Assembly (NCBI RefSeq): GCF_900156695.1
Contig: NZ_FTOM01000005.1
Coordinates: forward strand, 124,001 to 188,000
Origin: Phaeovulum vinaykumarii
GTDB lineage: Bacteria; Pseudomonadota; Alphaproteobacteria; Rhodobacterales; Rhodobacteraceae
DNA length: 64,000 nucleotides
Direction of reading: 5' to 3'
Positions within the stretch are counted from its first letter, which is position 1, and every line of letters begins with the position of its first letter. Under the pieces are notes generated by a model. That model ran no database searches. It saw only the letters and a program-made list of their open reading frames with translations, and was not told the origin of the DNA. Shown piece after piece: positions 9,888 to 19,992 of this stretch. Position numbers and translations under genes: made by a program.

Positions 9888-10185
9888 GATCACGCCCTCC
9901 GATTTCAAGTTGCCCCGAATTTATCCCGCCGCCGCGGGACGATCAAGACTTGCCGGCGGACCCGACGCGGCCTCAACGCGCCGTCATGGCGGCCCAGCCG
10001 GGATGCGCGGGGGCGCGGCGGCGGTCTCGCTGATGCCACAGGGCCTTCGAAACCGACATCCGCGTCGCAAAACCCCCGCCCTTCGGTCGCAATCGGCCAT
10101 GTCGCCGCATGTCCCCGGCCCTATCTGTGGACCAACGAAAGGAGCCCCCCTCTTACAGGCCCCCCCCGCAACAGGAGCCCCCACG

Positions 10186-10536
10186 ATGGCGCGGATCACC
10201 CTTGTCTTCTGGCGCGACATGCCCGCGCAGGTGCTGGCCGGTTCGGGCCGGCGGGCCACCCGCGTGGAACTGTCCCCGCGCTTTGCCGAGGCGATCGACC
10301 GCGCGGCGATGGCCGGGGGCGCGCGCGACGAGGGCGCCTATCTCGACGGCTGGCACCGGCTGGGCCCGTTCGAGGTCGCGGGGACCGACGCCGAGGCCAC
10401 CACGGCCCTGGCCGACCGGATCGAGACGCTGTGCACCGACGATTGGCTGCGCGCGCGCATCGCGTCGGGCGGCACCGACCCCGATGCGGCCCGCACGCTT
10501 CTGGCCGCGCTGCTACCCGACACGCCCGCCGACTGA
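10186..10536 (+). CDS. PF13769-type small protein of the split-MetH operon
   Basis: The 116-residue protein (MARITLVFWRDMPAQV start) resembles the small proteins labelled virulence factor (PF13769) that sit immediately upstream of methylene-THF reductase and methyl-THF methyltransferase genes in Rhodobacteraceae. No catalytic motif is evident; it is soluble, acidic and mixed alpha/beta. Position suggests an accessory role in the cobalamin-dependent methionine synthase system. The start is fixed by AGGAG nine bases upstream. Its last codons (PDTPAD) and stop form the first unit of the 16-bp tandem array that follows. The family assignment is from memory of its sequence pattern and context. Confidence 0.7.
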   Translation: MARITLVFWRDMPAQVLAGSGRRATRVELSPRFAEAIDRAAMAGGARDEGAYLDGWHRLGPFEVAGTDAEATTALADRIETLCTDDWLRARIASGGTDPDAARTLLAALLPDTPAD

Positions 10537-10640
10537 CACGCCCGCTGACTGACACGCCCGCTGACTGACACGCCCGCTGCCCGAAACGCCTGCTGACTGA
10601 CGCATGACCGCCGACTGACACCCCCGCCGACCGACATCCG
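10519..10640. repeat. 16-bp tandem array seeded at the end of a gene
   Basis: Consensus GACACGCCCGCTGACT, with units at 10519, 10535, 10551, 10567 and 10583 and degenerate copies to about 10640. The first unit is the coding 3' end and stop codon of the upstream gene, so the array appears to have grown by repeated duplication of that segment. It fills nearly the whole gap to metF. Confidence 0.9.
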
Positions 10641-10715
10641 CCCGGCTTCGCCCATCCGTTCCCGCCCGCCCTTCGCCTCTCGTTTCTCGCACCCTTCCAC
10701 CCGACAAGGTTCGCC

Positions 10716-11624
10716 ATGATCAACGGCTCGTTCTCCTCTCCCGTCGCGCCCGTGACCCCGATGACCTCGCCCGCGCCTTCGCCGATGGCCGCACTTCTGA
10801 GCGGCGCCTCGATCGAGGTCATGCCGCGCACCCTGGCCGCCATTCCCGACCTGCGCGCGCTGCTGGCCCCCGGCACCCGCGTCTATGTCGCCAATATCGA
10901 GGGCACGCCCTTTTCCGACATGCTGGCCGCCACGCGCCGCCTGCGCGCCGAGGGCTTCGAGCCGATGCCGCATTTCCCCGCCCGGCTGATTGCCGACCGC
11001 GCCGCGCTGCGCGCGCAGATCAGCGCCTATCGCGGCGAGGCCGACGTGCGCGAAGCGCTGCTTCTGGCCGGGGGCGTCAAGAAACCCGTCGGACAGTTCG
11101 ACAATTCGATGCAGCTTCTCAATTCCGGCGCCTTCGACGATTTTGCCCGCCTGCATGTGGCCGGCCACCCCGAAGGGAACCGCGACATCGACCCTTCGGG
11201 CGGGCAGAAACGCCTGCTTGAGGCGCTGTTCACCAAGCAGGACTTCGCCCAGCAGAGCGGCATCCCGATGGCCATCGTCACCCAGTTCGCCTTCGAGGCC
11301 GCGCCGGTGATCGACTGGGCGCGCAACCTGCGCACCGAAGGCATCACCCTGCCCGTCCACCTGGGCGTGGCCGGTCCGGCCAAGCTTCAGACGCTGCTGA
11401 AATTCGCCATTGCCTGCGGGGTCGGCGCCAGCCTGCGCACGTTGCAAAAGCGTGCGCGCGACGTCACCAAGCTGATGGCGCCCTTCACGCCGGCCGATCT
11501 TCTGGCCGCGGTCGCCGCCCATCGCGCGTCGCATCCCGACAGCCTGATCGAGGCCGTGCATTTCTTCCCGCTGGGCGGTATCAAGGCTTCGGCCGAATGG
11601 CTGGCCGCGCAGAAAAAGGGGTGA
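10716..11624 (+). CDS. metF: Methylenetetrahydrofolate reductase (MetF-like)
   Basis: Reduces 5,10-methylene-THF to 5-methyl-THF, supplying the methyl group for methionine. The 302-residue protein is a divergent TIM-barrel reductase: an Ala/Pro-rich N-terminus, FEPMPHFPAR in the first third, the flavin/folate region with VTQFAFEAAPVIDW, and GVAGPAKLQTLLKFA near the C-terminus. Length matches E. coli MetF (296). AAGG six bases before the ATG supports the start. Only 3 bases separate its stop from the next gene, a methyl-THF:cobalamin methyltransferase, so product and consumer of 5-methyl-THF are made from one operon. Confidence 0.88.
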   Translation: MINGSFSSPVAPVTPMTSPAPSPMAALLSGASIEVMPRTLAAIPDLRALLAPGTRVYVANIEGTPFSDMLAATRRLRAEGFEPMPHFPARLIADRAALRAQISAYRGEADVREALLLAGGVKKPVGQFDNSMQLLNSGAFDDFARLHVAGHPEGNRDIDPSGGQKRLLEALFTKQDFAQQSGIPMAIVTQFAFEAAPVIDWARNLRTEGITLPVHLGVAGPAKLQTLLKFAIACGVGASLRTLQKRARDVTKLMAPFTPADLLAAVAAHRASHPDSLIEAVHFFPLGGIKASAEWLAAQKKG

Positions 11625-11627
11625 GCG

Positions 11628-12581
11628 ATGACCAAAACCGTTCTCGAATCGAAATCGAAGACCGTCACCATCGGTTTCGACGCGCCGTTCTGCGTGATCG
11701 GCGAACGCATCAACCCCACGGGGCGCAAGAAGCTGGCCGCCGAGCTTGAGGCGGGCGATTTCTCGACCGTCGAGAAGGACGCGCTCGAGCAGGTGGCCTG
11801 CGGGGCGATGGTTCTCGATGTCAATGCGGGCGTCGTCTACAACTCGAACCCCAACCCCAACGAGACCGAGCCGCCGCTGATGACGGCGATGATCGAGCTG
11901 GTGCAGGGGCTGGTGGACGTGCCGCTGTGCATCGACAGTTCGGTGCCCGGCGCGCTCGAGGCCGGTCTGGCCGTGGCGCAGGGCCGGCCGCTGGTCAATT
12001 CGGTCACCGGCGAGGAAGAGCGCCTCGAACGCGTGCTGCCGCTGGTCAAGAAATACAACGTCCCCGTGGTGGCCATCTCGAACGACGACACCGGCATTTC
12101 GGAAGACCCCGACGTGCGCTTCGAGGTCGCCCGCAAGATCGTCCAGCGCGCCGCCGATTACGGCATTCCCGCGCATGACATCGTGGTGGACCCGCTGGTG
12201 ATGCCGGTGGGGGCGATGGCGACGGCGGGCCAGCAGGTCTTTGCCCTCGTGCGCCGGCTGCGCGACGAGCTGGGCGTGAACACGACCTGCGGCGCCTCGA
12301 ACATCTCCTTCGGGCTGCCCAACCGGCACGGGATCAACGCCGCCTTCCTGCCGATGGCGATCGGCGCGGGCATGACCTCGGCGATCATGAACCCGGTCCG
12401 CCCCGTCGAGATGGAGGCCGTGCGCGCCGCCAACCTGCTGATGAACCACGACCCGAACGGGACCGAATGGATCGCCTTCTCGCGCGTGCTCGACGCGATG
12501 AAGGAGGGCAAGGACTTCCCCACCGCCTCGCGCGAGGCCGCCGAATCCCGCGGCACCGGCCGCCGTCGCCGCCGCGGCTGA
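11628..12581 (+). CDS. Methyltetrahydrofolate:cobalamin methyltransferase (split-MetH pterin-binding subunit)
   Basis: Pterin-binding TIM barrel of 317 residues that transfers the methyl group of 5-methyl-THF to a corrinoid protein. Motifs correspond to the folate domain of MetH: VIGERINPTG, DVNAGVVYNSNPNPNETEP, CIDSSVPGALEAGL, a SVTGEEERLERV strand, and GASNISFGLPNR. There is no homocysteine, cobalamin or activation domain in the chain. In Rhodobacteraceae methionine synthase is known to be divided among separate genes; this would be the folate part, with the B12-binding and homocysteine subunits elsewhere. The C-terminus is a short basic tail (RRRRRG). A terminator follows at 12611. Confidence 0.88.
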   Translation: MTKTVLESKSKTVTIGFDAPFCVIGERINPTGRKKLAAELEAGDFSTVEKDALEQVACGAMVLDVNAGVVYNSNPNPNETEPPLMTAMIELVQGLVDVPLCIDSSVPGALEAGLAVAQGRPLVNSVTGEEERLERVLPLVKKYNVPVVAISNDDTGISEDPDVRFEVARKIVQRAADYGIPAHDIVVDPLVMPVGAMATAGQQVFALVRRLRDELGVNTTCGASNISFGLPNRHGINAAFLPMAIGAGMTSAIMNPVRPVEMEAVRAANLLMNHDPNGTEWIAFSRVLDAMKEGKDFPTASREAAESRGTGRRRRRG

Positions 12582-12610
12582 ACGGCCGGACGGGTCGCAT
12601 AGGGACAAGG

Positions 12611-12642
12611 GGCCGGGGCGCTTGCGTATCCCGGCCTTTTCC
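12611..12642 (+). terminator. Terminator of the metF operon
   Basis: GGCCGGG (12611-12617) pairs with CCCGGCC (12630-12636) and is followed by TTTTCC. It lies 29 bases past the methyltransferase stop. Confidence 0.8.
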
Positions 12643-12710
12643 TTGGCCGATCTTTTCGTTGGCGCGCCTTTTTTCGTTGGCGCGCCTTTTCCTTGGCCCG
12701 CCTTTTTCTG
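12637..12710. repeat. 16-18 bp T-rich tandem repeats after the terminator
   Basis: Four units at 12641, 12657, 12675 and 12691, each like C(G/C)TTGGCGCGCC followed by T4-T6. The first unit begins at the T-tail of the metF-operon terminator, so the array seems to be an amplification of the terminator tail. Confidence 0.85.
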
Positions 12711-12803
12711 GGCACGGGGGTTTCATCGACGCGAAGGGCGCCCGCGCGGGCTGCGGCGTGGACCGGGAATGAGGGCCGTAGTGACGAAAGGGGGCGCAAG
12801 CCC

Positions 12804-13604
12804 TCAGGCGGCCGCGTCCATCGCCCGTGCCGGATCGAACGGGTCGATCTGCATCGCGCCATCGGCTTCGAAGGTGCAAAAGGCGCCCGCGGGGATCTCC
12901 TGCCAGTCGGGTTCGTCGGTCTCGAGCGGCTCGGACACGACCGCGCGGCCCGCCCGGCTGTCGGACCAGCGATGCCAGAGCGTGGGCGCCAGATCGTCGG
13001 TCGCATAGCGCACGGCATAGAGCTTTTGCCCGTCCGACAGAGCGCAGGTCAGCCGCACATGCGGGGCGGCGCCCTTCTCGCGGCTCAGCCGCTCAAGCCG
13101 GGCGGTGGCGCGCTCAAGTGCGGCGCGCGGGTTGTCCGCAAGCCCGGCGCCAAGCGCCATCAGGAACAGCGCCTCGCTGTCGGTCGCACCCTTGCGCTGG
13201 GGATAGAGCGCCTCGGGGATCGCCATCTCGGCATCGCGGCGGAAGGCATCATAGCCGCCGATCTGGCCGTTATGCATGAACGACCAGCGCCCCACCGCGA
13301 AGGGGTGGCAATTGTTGCGCGAGGTGGCCGTGCCGGTCGAGGCCCGCACATGCGCCAGAAACAGGCGCGATTTCACCTGCGCGGTCAATGCCTTGAGGTT
13401 CGGATCCGACCAGGCGGGCATCACGTCGCGGTAAAGGCCCGGTTCGGGGCGATGCGCATACCAGGCCACACCGAAACCGTCGGCATTGATCGCCGTGGGA
13501 CATTGGGTTGCGCAATGGCTTTGATGGATGAGCGAATGCCGCGGGCGGCTGACGATGTCTTCCAGAAAGATCGGTTGCCCGATATAGGCAGCCCAGCGGC
13601 ACAT
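12804..13604 (-). CDS. Class II glutamine amidotransferase (EgtC/YafJ-like)
   Basis: N-terminal-nucleophile hydrolase of 266 residues predicted to release ammonia or a glutamyl group. The start at 13602-13604 gives MCRWAAYIG with the catalytic cysteine as residue 2, exposed after Met removal, which decides the start although the frame is open upstream. Other family motifs are NADGFGVAWY, LFLAHVRASTGTATSRNNCHPF and WSFMHNGQIGGY. There is no acceptor domain, so the substrate is unknown; relatives include the E. coli YafJ group and EgtC of ergothioneine synthesis. No egt genes are nearby. Confidence 0.86.
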   Translation of the reverse strand: MCRWAAYIGQPIFLEDIVSRPRHSLIHQSHCATQCPTAINADGFGVAWYAHRPEPGLYRDVMPAWSDPNLKALTAQVKSRLFLAHVRASTGTATSRNNCHPFAVGRWSFMHNGQIGGYDAFRRDAEMAIPEALYPQRKGATDSEALFLMALGAGLADNPRAALERATARLERLSREKGAAPHVRLTCALSDGQKLYAVRYATDDLAPTLWHRWSDSRAGRAVVSEPLETDEPDWQEIPAGAFCTFEADGAMQIDPFDPARAMDAAA

Positions 13605-13784
13605 GAGAGGCGGCCCCTTTGCGATAAAGGCAGAGCGGTTGCGGTTCAGGAATGCTGACACGCTAGCGTTACGAAAGCCTTGCGCCAAGTGGCCAGCAGG
13701 TCGCAGCCCGATGCATGGCAGCCCCCGATGCTTGGCAGCCAAACCCCAAGCGCCGCGTCCCGCCGCCCGTCCCCCGCGCATGAA

Positions 13785-13807
13785 GAAGGGGGCCCGCGGC
13801 CCCCTTC
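13785..13807 (-). terminator. Terminator-like hairpin after the alaS-DUF1330 pair
   Basis: GAAGGGGGCC (13785-13794) pairs with GGCCCCCTTC (13798-13807). On the minus strand it is followed by TTCATG, a short U-run only. It lies about 38 bases past the DUF1330 stop. Confidence 0.55.
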
Positions 13808-13844
13808 CCGTTTCCGGTTCGGCGCTCTGCGCAGGCGCGCGGCC

Positions 13845-14134
13845 TCAGGCGCTTTCCTCGACGATCACCAGATCGCGCTCGGCCGCGCCGCGGGCATGCT
13901 CCAGCGCCGCCTGATATTCGGGCGAGCGATAGCAGGCCTCGGCCGCCTCGAGGCTGGGGAAATGCGCCACGACATTGCGCGCGCGGTCCCGCCCCTCAAG
14001 CTGCACATAGCGCGTGCCGCGGGCCAGGAACCGCCCGCCATGCTTGGCGATCGCGTCGGTCGCCAGCGCGGCATAACGGCCATAGGCCTCGGCGTCGCTC
14101 ACCTCGACATGGGCAATCCAGAATGCACCCGGCA

Positions 14135-14135
<1 letters not shown>
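13845..14135 (-). CDS. DUF1330 domain protein
   Basis: Small 96-residue protein of the dimeric alpha+beta barrel fold. Family features are WIAHVEVSDAEAYGRYAALA at the start, HGGRFLARG in the middle, and FPSLEAAEACYRSPEYQAAL. The biochemical role of DUF1330 proteins is not established. Its ATG shares a base with the alaS stop (TGATG), so it is translated from the alaS message, and it is the last gene before a terminator-like hairpin. Confidence 0.88.
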
Positions 14136-16795
<2,660 letters not shown>

Positions 16796-17643
16796 GGCGG
16801 GCCTCTTGGGGGGGGGCATTTCGGGAGGGCGCATCGGTCGCGCGGGCGCGATTTGCAGCTTTAGCGTCCGGGCGCGGGCCTGTCCAGAAGTGCGCGATGC
16901 GAAAGGCCGCCGCGCCCCACCGGGGCCTGCCGAGGGCGCCCGGACACCGCTGCGGGGTGCGGACCCCGAGTGCCCGCATTGCCCATGCCACAGGCGCAGG
17001 GCCGCCATGCCCCGCCCCGATCATGGCGCGCCCGCGCAGGAATGTCCCCTTCGCGCCCCAATCGCGCCACATTCAGGCCCGACCATGGTCATGTCACGAC
17101 ATTCGGGGATGGTCCAATGGACATTCAGGGCTTGCTCAGCTTCGACATGATCGCCGGAACCTTCATCGCGCTGGTCCTCCTGCGCGAAGGAGTGCTGCGC
17201 CTGCGCCTGCGCGCCGCCGAACGCCGCCTGAACCGCGCCTGATCGCACAGGGCCTTGTCCCATCGCGCCCGCGGTCCGGCTCCGCAAGGCATCAAGCTGA
17301 CATGACGGCCCGGCTTGCCCTGTCCGCGCCGCCGCGTGGCCAAGACCGCAGCGGTTCAGGGTTTCCTCACCAAGGCTGTGGCTTTTGGGGCGAATTGTTG
17401 CCGATACGAGGATATTCTTCCACAATCGACGGTGAATTACGCCGCTGTTAACCCCTGAGAAACAATATCAGGGTTCATACTAAGCCTGTTCGGTAAATGT
17501 CGTCTTGGTTCTGACCGGGGCATCCCCTGGATGTCCCGGTCGGCGTTCCGGGGACCGCGTTTCGGGGCCCAACCTCCCCCTGCCCTCTGGTCGTCCTGTC
17601 CGCTTCCCGCCCTGCCCTCTTGCCATCCTCGCCGTTTCGCCGC
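16796..17643. other. Long spacer between alaS and the glycerate kinase gene
   Basis: Apart from one doubtful small reading frame (17117-17242) I see no gene. A relatively AT-rich patch at about 17390-17510 contains an imperfect inverted repeat, AACCCCTGA (17450-17458) with TCAGGGTT (17468-17475), which could be an operator or a hairpin. No clear promoter could be assigned. Confidence 0.5.
17117..17242 (+). CDS. Possible 41-residue small protein
   Basis: A short frame begins MDIQGLLSFDMIAG and has one hydrophobic segment (about residues 11-24) followed by a very basic helix rich in Arg. It lies alone between alaS and the glycerate kinase gene. The putative ribosome site (GGGGATGG four bases before the ATG) is atypical. 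It could be a small membrane peptide or chance. Confidence 0.3.
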   Translation: MDIQGLLSFDMIAGTFIALVLLREGVLRLRLRAAERRLNRA

Positions 17644-18945
17644 TCAGCCGGGGGCCGCACCGCGCACCAGCACCGCCAGATCGGCCACATTCGTGCCCGT
17701 GGGGCCGGTCACCAACAGCGCCTGCCCCGCCGTCAGCGCGGGCGTGCTGTCGTTTCGGAACAGAACCGCGCGCAGATCAAGCCCCGCCGCCCTGATCCGC
17801 CCCAGCGTGCCCGGCGTGATGATCGCGCCCGCGGCCTCGGTGGGGCCGTCGCGCCCGTCGCTGCCGGCCACCAGCACCGCCCAGTCGCCTTCGGGCGGCC
17901 CCGTCTCGGCCAAATGCAGCGCCGTGCGCAGCGCCAGTTCCTGATTGCGCCCGCCGGTGCCCGTGCCGGTCAGCCGCACCGTCGTCTCGCCGCCCGCCGC
18001 CAGCGCGGCCCCCGGCGCCAGCCCCGTCAGCGCCGCCGCCAGCACCCGGGCTGCATCGGCCACATCGCCGGCCAGCGCGAAGGGGGCGGTCGTGGCGCCT
18101 GCGGCCGCCATCGCCGCCAGCGACCGCGCATTCGAGCCCACCAGAAGGTTGCGAAAGGCGCGCGCGGGAACGGGGGGCGGCGGCGGGGCGGCCAGGGCAT
18201 TGCGCGCCGGTTCGGGCAGGCGCTCCCACAGGCCCACATCGCGGCAGAGCTGCGCCGCCTGCGCCGGCGTGCCCAGGGGCGCGACCGTCGGCCCCGAGGC
18301 GATCACCCGCAGATCGTCGCCCGGCACGTCCGAGATCATCAGCGCCACCCCCGGCGCCCGACAGATCCGCAACCAGCCCCCGCCCTTGAGCCGCGACAGC
18401 GCCTGACGCACCAGGTTCATCTGTGAGATATCGGCCCCCGCCCCCAGCAGAAGCCGGTTGACCGCGGCCTTGTCATCGAGGCTGAGCCCTGCCACCGGCG
18501 CTGGGGCCAGCGCCGAGCCCCCGCCCGAGATCAGCGCCAGAAGCCGGTCCTCGGGGCCCAGCGTGCGCAAGGCGGTCTCGATCTCGGTGGCGGCGGCAAG
18601 CCCGGCGGCATCGGGGACCGGATGGCCCGCGCCCATCACCCGCGCCCCCGCCAGAGGGGCGGCGTTCTCGTGGTTGGTCACGACCAGCGCGGGCGTGCCC
18701 GCCGGCAGCGCCGCAAGCGCCGCCGCCGTCATCGCCCGGGCGGCCTTGCCAAGCGCGATCACCTGCCAGCGCCCGCCCGGCCCCGGCGGATCCTCCACCA
18801 CATCGGCCATTGCGGCCACCACGGCCGGGCCGGGATCGGCGGCGGCCAGCCCCGCGCCGAACAGCGCCAGCGCCCGGCGCGCGGCGGGGGTTTCATGAAA
18901 CGGGGCGATGGCGGGGCGCGGCGGCGCGGGCACGGCGTCGGTCAT
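17644..18945 (-). CDS. Glycerate 2-kinase (MOFRL/TtuD family)
   Basis: Phosphorylates D-glycerate to 2-phosphoglycerate, feeding glyoxylate, serine or tartrate carbon into glycolysis. The 433 residues match the DUF4147/MOFRL kinase: VIALGKAARAMTAAAL near the N-terminus, GAGHPVPD, LALISGGGSALAPAP, LSRLKGGG, then the C-terminal MOFRL part with GGETTVRLTGTGTGGRNQEL and VLVAGSDGRDGPTEAAG. The ATG at 18943-18945 fits family length; the frame remains open upstream into the repeat-rich spacer. No partner genes such as glyoxylate carboligase are adjacent. Confidence 0.9.
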   Translation of the reverse strand: MTDAVPAPPRPAIAPFHETPAARRALALFGAGLAAADPGPAVVAAMADVVEDPPGPGGRWQVIALGKAARAMTAAALAALPAGTPALVVTNHENAAPLAGARVMGAGHPVPDAAGLAAATEIETALRTLGPEDRLLALISGGGSALAPAPVAGLSLDDKAAVNRLLLGAGADISQMNLVRQALSRLKGGGWLRICRAPGVALMISDVPGDDLRVIASGPTVAPLGTPAQAAQLCRDVGLWERLPEPARNALAAPPPPPVPARAFRNLLVGSNARSLAAMAAAGATTAPFALAGDVADAARVLAAALTGLAPGAALAAGGETTVRLTGTGTGGRNQELALRTALHLAETGPPEGDWAVLVAGSDGRDGPTEAAGAIITPGTLGRIRAAGLDLRAVLFRNDSTPALTAGQALLVTGPTGTNVADLAVLVRGAAPG

Positions 18946-19460
18946 GCGCTCCAGAAGGCCACGCGCATCCGCGAAGGTCCAGCCCCCGCGCGCGCGCCTC
19001 CCCAGGCGTGACCGCCCGGTGACGCGCATTTGAGCAGGGCCGCCTTGCGCAGGCTCGAACTTCATATTAGGTTTTTTGCATACAATGTCGGGCAGGATCG
19101 CCGCAAGGCCCGGTTTGTGCGTGCCCTTGGCATGGGTGCCCTTGGTATGGGTGCCCGTGGCATGGGCGCCGGTGCCAGGGGCATCGCGGCGGGAAGATCG
19201 CGGGGAACATCGCGGGGGGCATTGCCGGAGGCCGCGCCGCATCTGCATGCCGGCCTTGTGCCGAACCGGGCCCGCGAAGGCGGTTCGGGGCATTCCATCC
19301 GGCGCGCAGACGGTCTAGAAGCAGCCGGCGCGCGACAGGGCCGCGGTCCTTGCACCGCGATATCGGCCCGAAACCGGCCCCCTGTGGGCCCCCTGTGGCC
19401 GGACGAACCACGAAAACGACGGGGCCGCGCGCCTCGAAACCACGGGAGAACGACAAGATC
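18946..19460. other. Divergent spacer upstream of the SqrR-like gene
   Basis: Gene-free region between the glycerate kinase (minus) and the ArsR-type repressor (plus). It holds the 15-bp tandem array at 19121-19180 and a short AT-richer stretch near 19060-19090 that could carry a promoter, but no convincing -35/-10 pair and no ATTC-N8-GAAT site was seen here. Confidence 0.5.
19121..19180. repeat. 15-bp tandem repeats
   Basis: Four consecutive units at 19121, 19136, 19151 and 19166: GTGCCCTTGGCATGG and close variants, with the last degenerate. They lie between divergent genes. The unit is a multiple of three bases, but no real reading frame carries it. Confidence 0.88.
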
Positions 19461-19886
19461 ATGCCGACGCAGCGTGCAAAACCCGGCCCCGACACCGCCA
19501 CGAGCGGCTTCGAGATGGCCGCCCTGCCGGCCGATATGCCCGATGGTTTCGCACTGGACGGGCGGCCCGCGGAACGTTGCGGGATGCTCGACGCCGAGGA
19601 AATGACCGCCCGCGCCCAGGAGGCGTCGGCCTTTCTCAAGGCGCTGGCCCATGAGGGGCGGCTGATGATCCTGTGCCACCTGTCCTCGGGCGAGCGTTCG
19701 GTGACCGAGCTCGAAACCCTGCTCGATTCGCGCCAGGCCGCGGTCAGCCAGCAGCTGGCGCGGCTGCGGCTTGAGGGGCTGGTCTCGTGCCGCCGCGAGG
19801 GCAAGGCGATCTATTATTCGCTGAGCGATCCGCGCGCCGCGCGTCTGATCGAACTGATCTACGAAATGTTCTGTAGCCGCGGCTGA
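19461..19886 (+). CDS. sqrR: ArsR-family persulfide-responsive repressor, SqrR/BigR-like
   Basis: Winged-helix ArsR repressor of 141 residues. The HTH region contains LKALAHEGRLMILCHLSSG and RQAAVSQQLARLRLEGLV. Cysteines are at 40, 72, 110 and 138. The 40-72 and 72-138 separations (32 and 66 residues) equal those of Cys9, Cys41 and Cys107 of Rhodobacter capsulatus SqrR as I recall them, the latter two forming the polysulfide cross-link that releases DNA. This suggests sulfide/persulfide sensing. The N-terminus is about 31 residues longer than SqrR; later ATGs at codons 19 and 26 lack good ribosome sites, while GGGAGA precedes the chosen one at a longer than usual distance. It faces the RND operon tail to tail. 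Confidence 0.78.
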   Translation: MPTQRAKPGPDTATSGFEMAALPADMPDGFALDGRPAERCGMLDAEEMTARAQEASAFLKALAHEGRLMILCHLSSGERSVTELETLLDSRQAAVSQQLARLRLEGLVSCRREGKAIYYSLSDPRAARLIELIYEMFCSRG

Positions 19887-19944
19887 CGCCCTGACGCGCC
19901 CAACACGGCGCCCCCCGAAACGGTGCCCCACCCGGAATGCAGAA

Positions 19945-19972
19945 GGGCCGCCCCCAGGGGCGGCCCTTTTTC
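19945..19972 (+). terminator. Terminator of the sqrR-like gene
   Basis: A 10-bp perfect GC stem (19945-19954 with 19957-19966) is followed by TTTTTC on the plus strand, between the convergent repressor gene and the RND permease gene. Confidence 0.88.
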
Positions 19973-19992
19973 GGTTTCGTGCCGTGCCCGCC

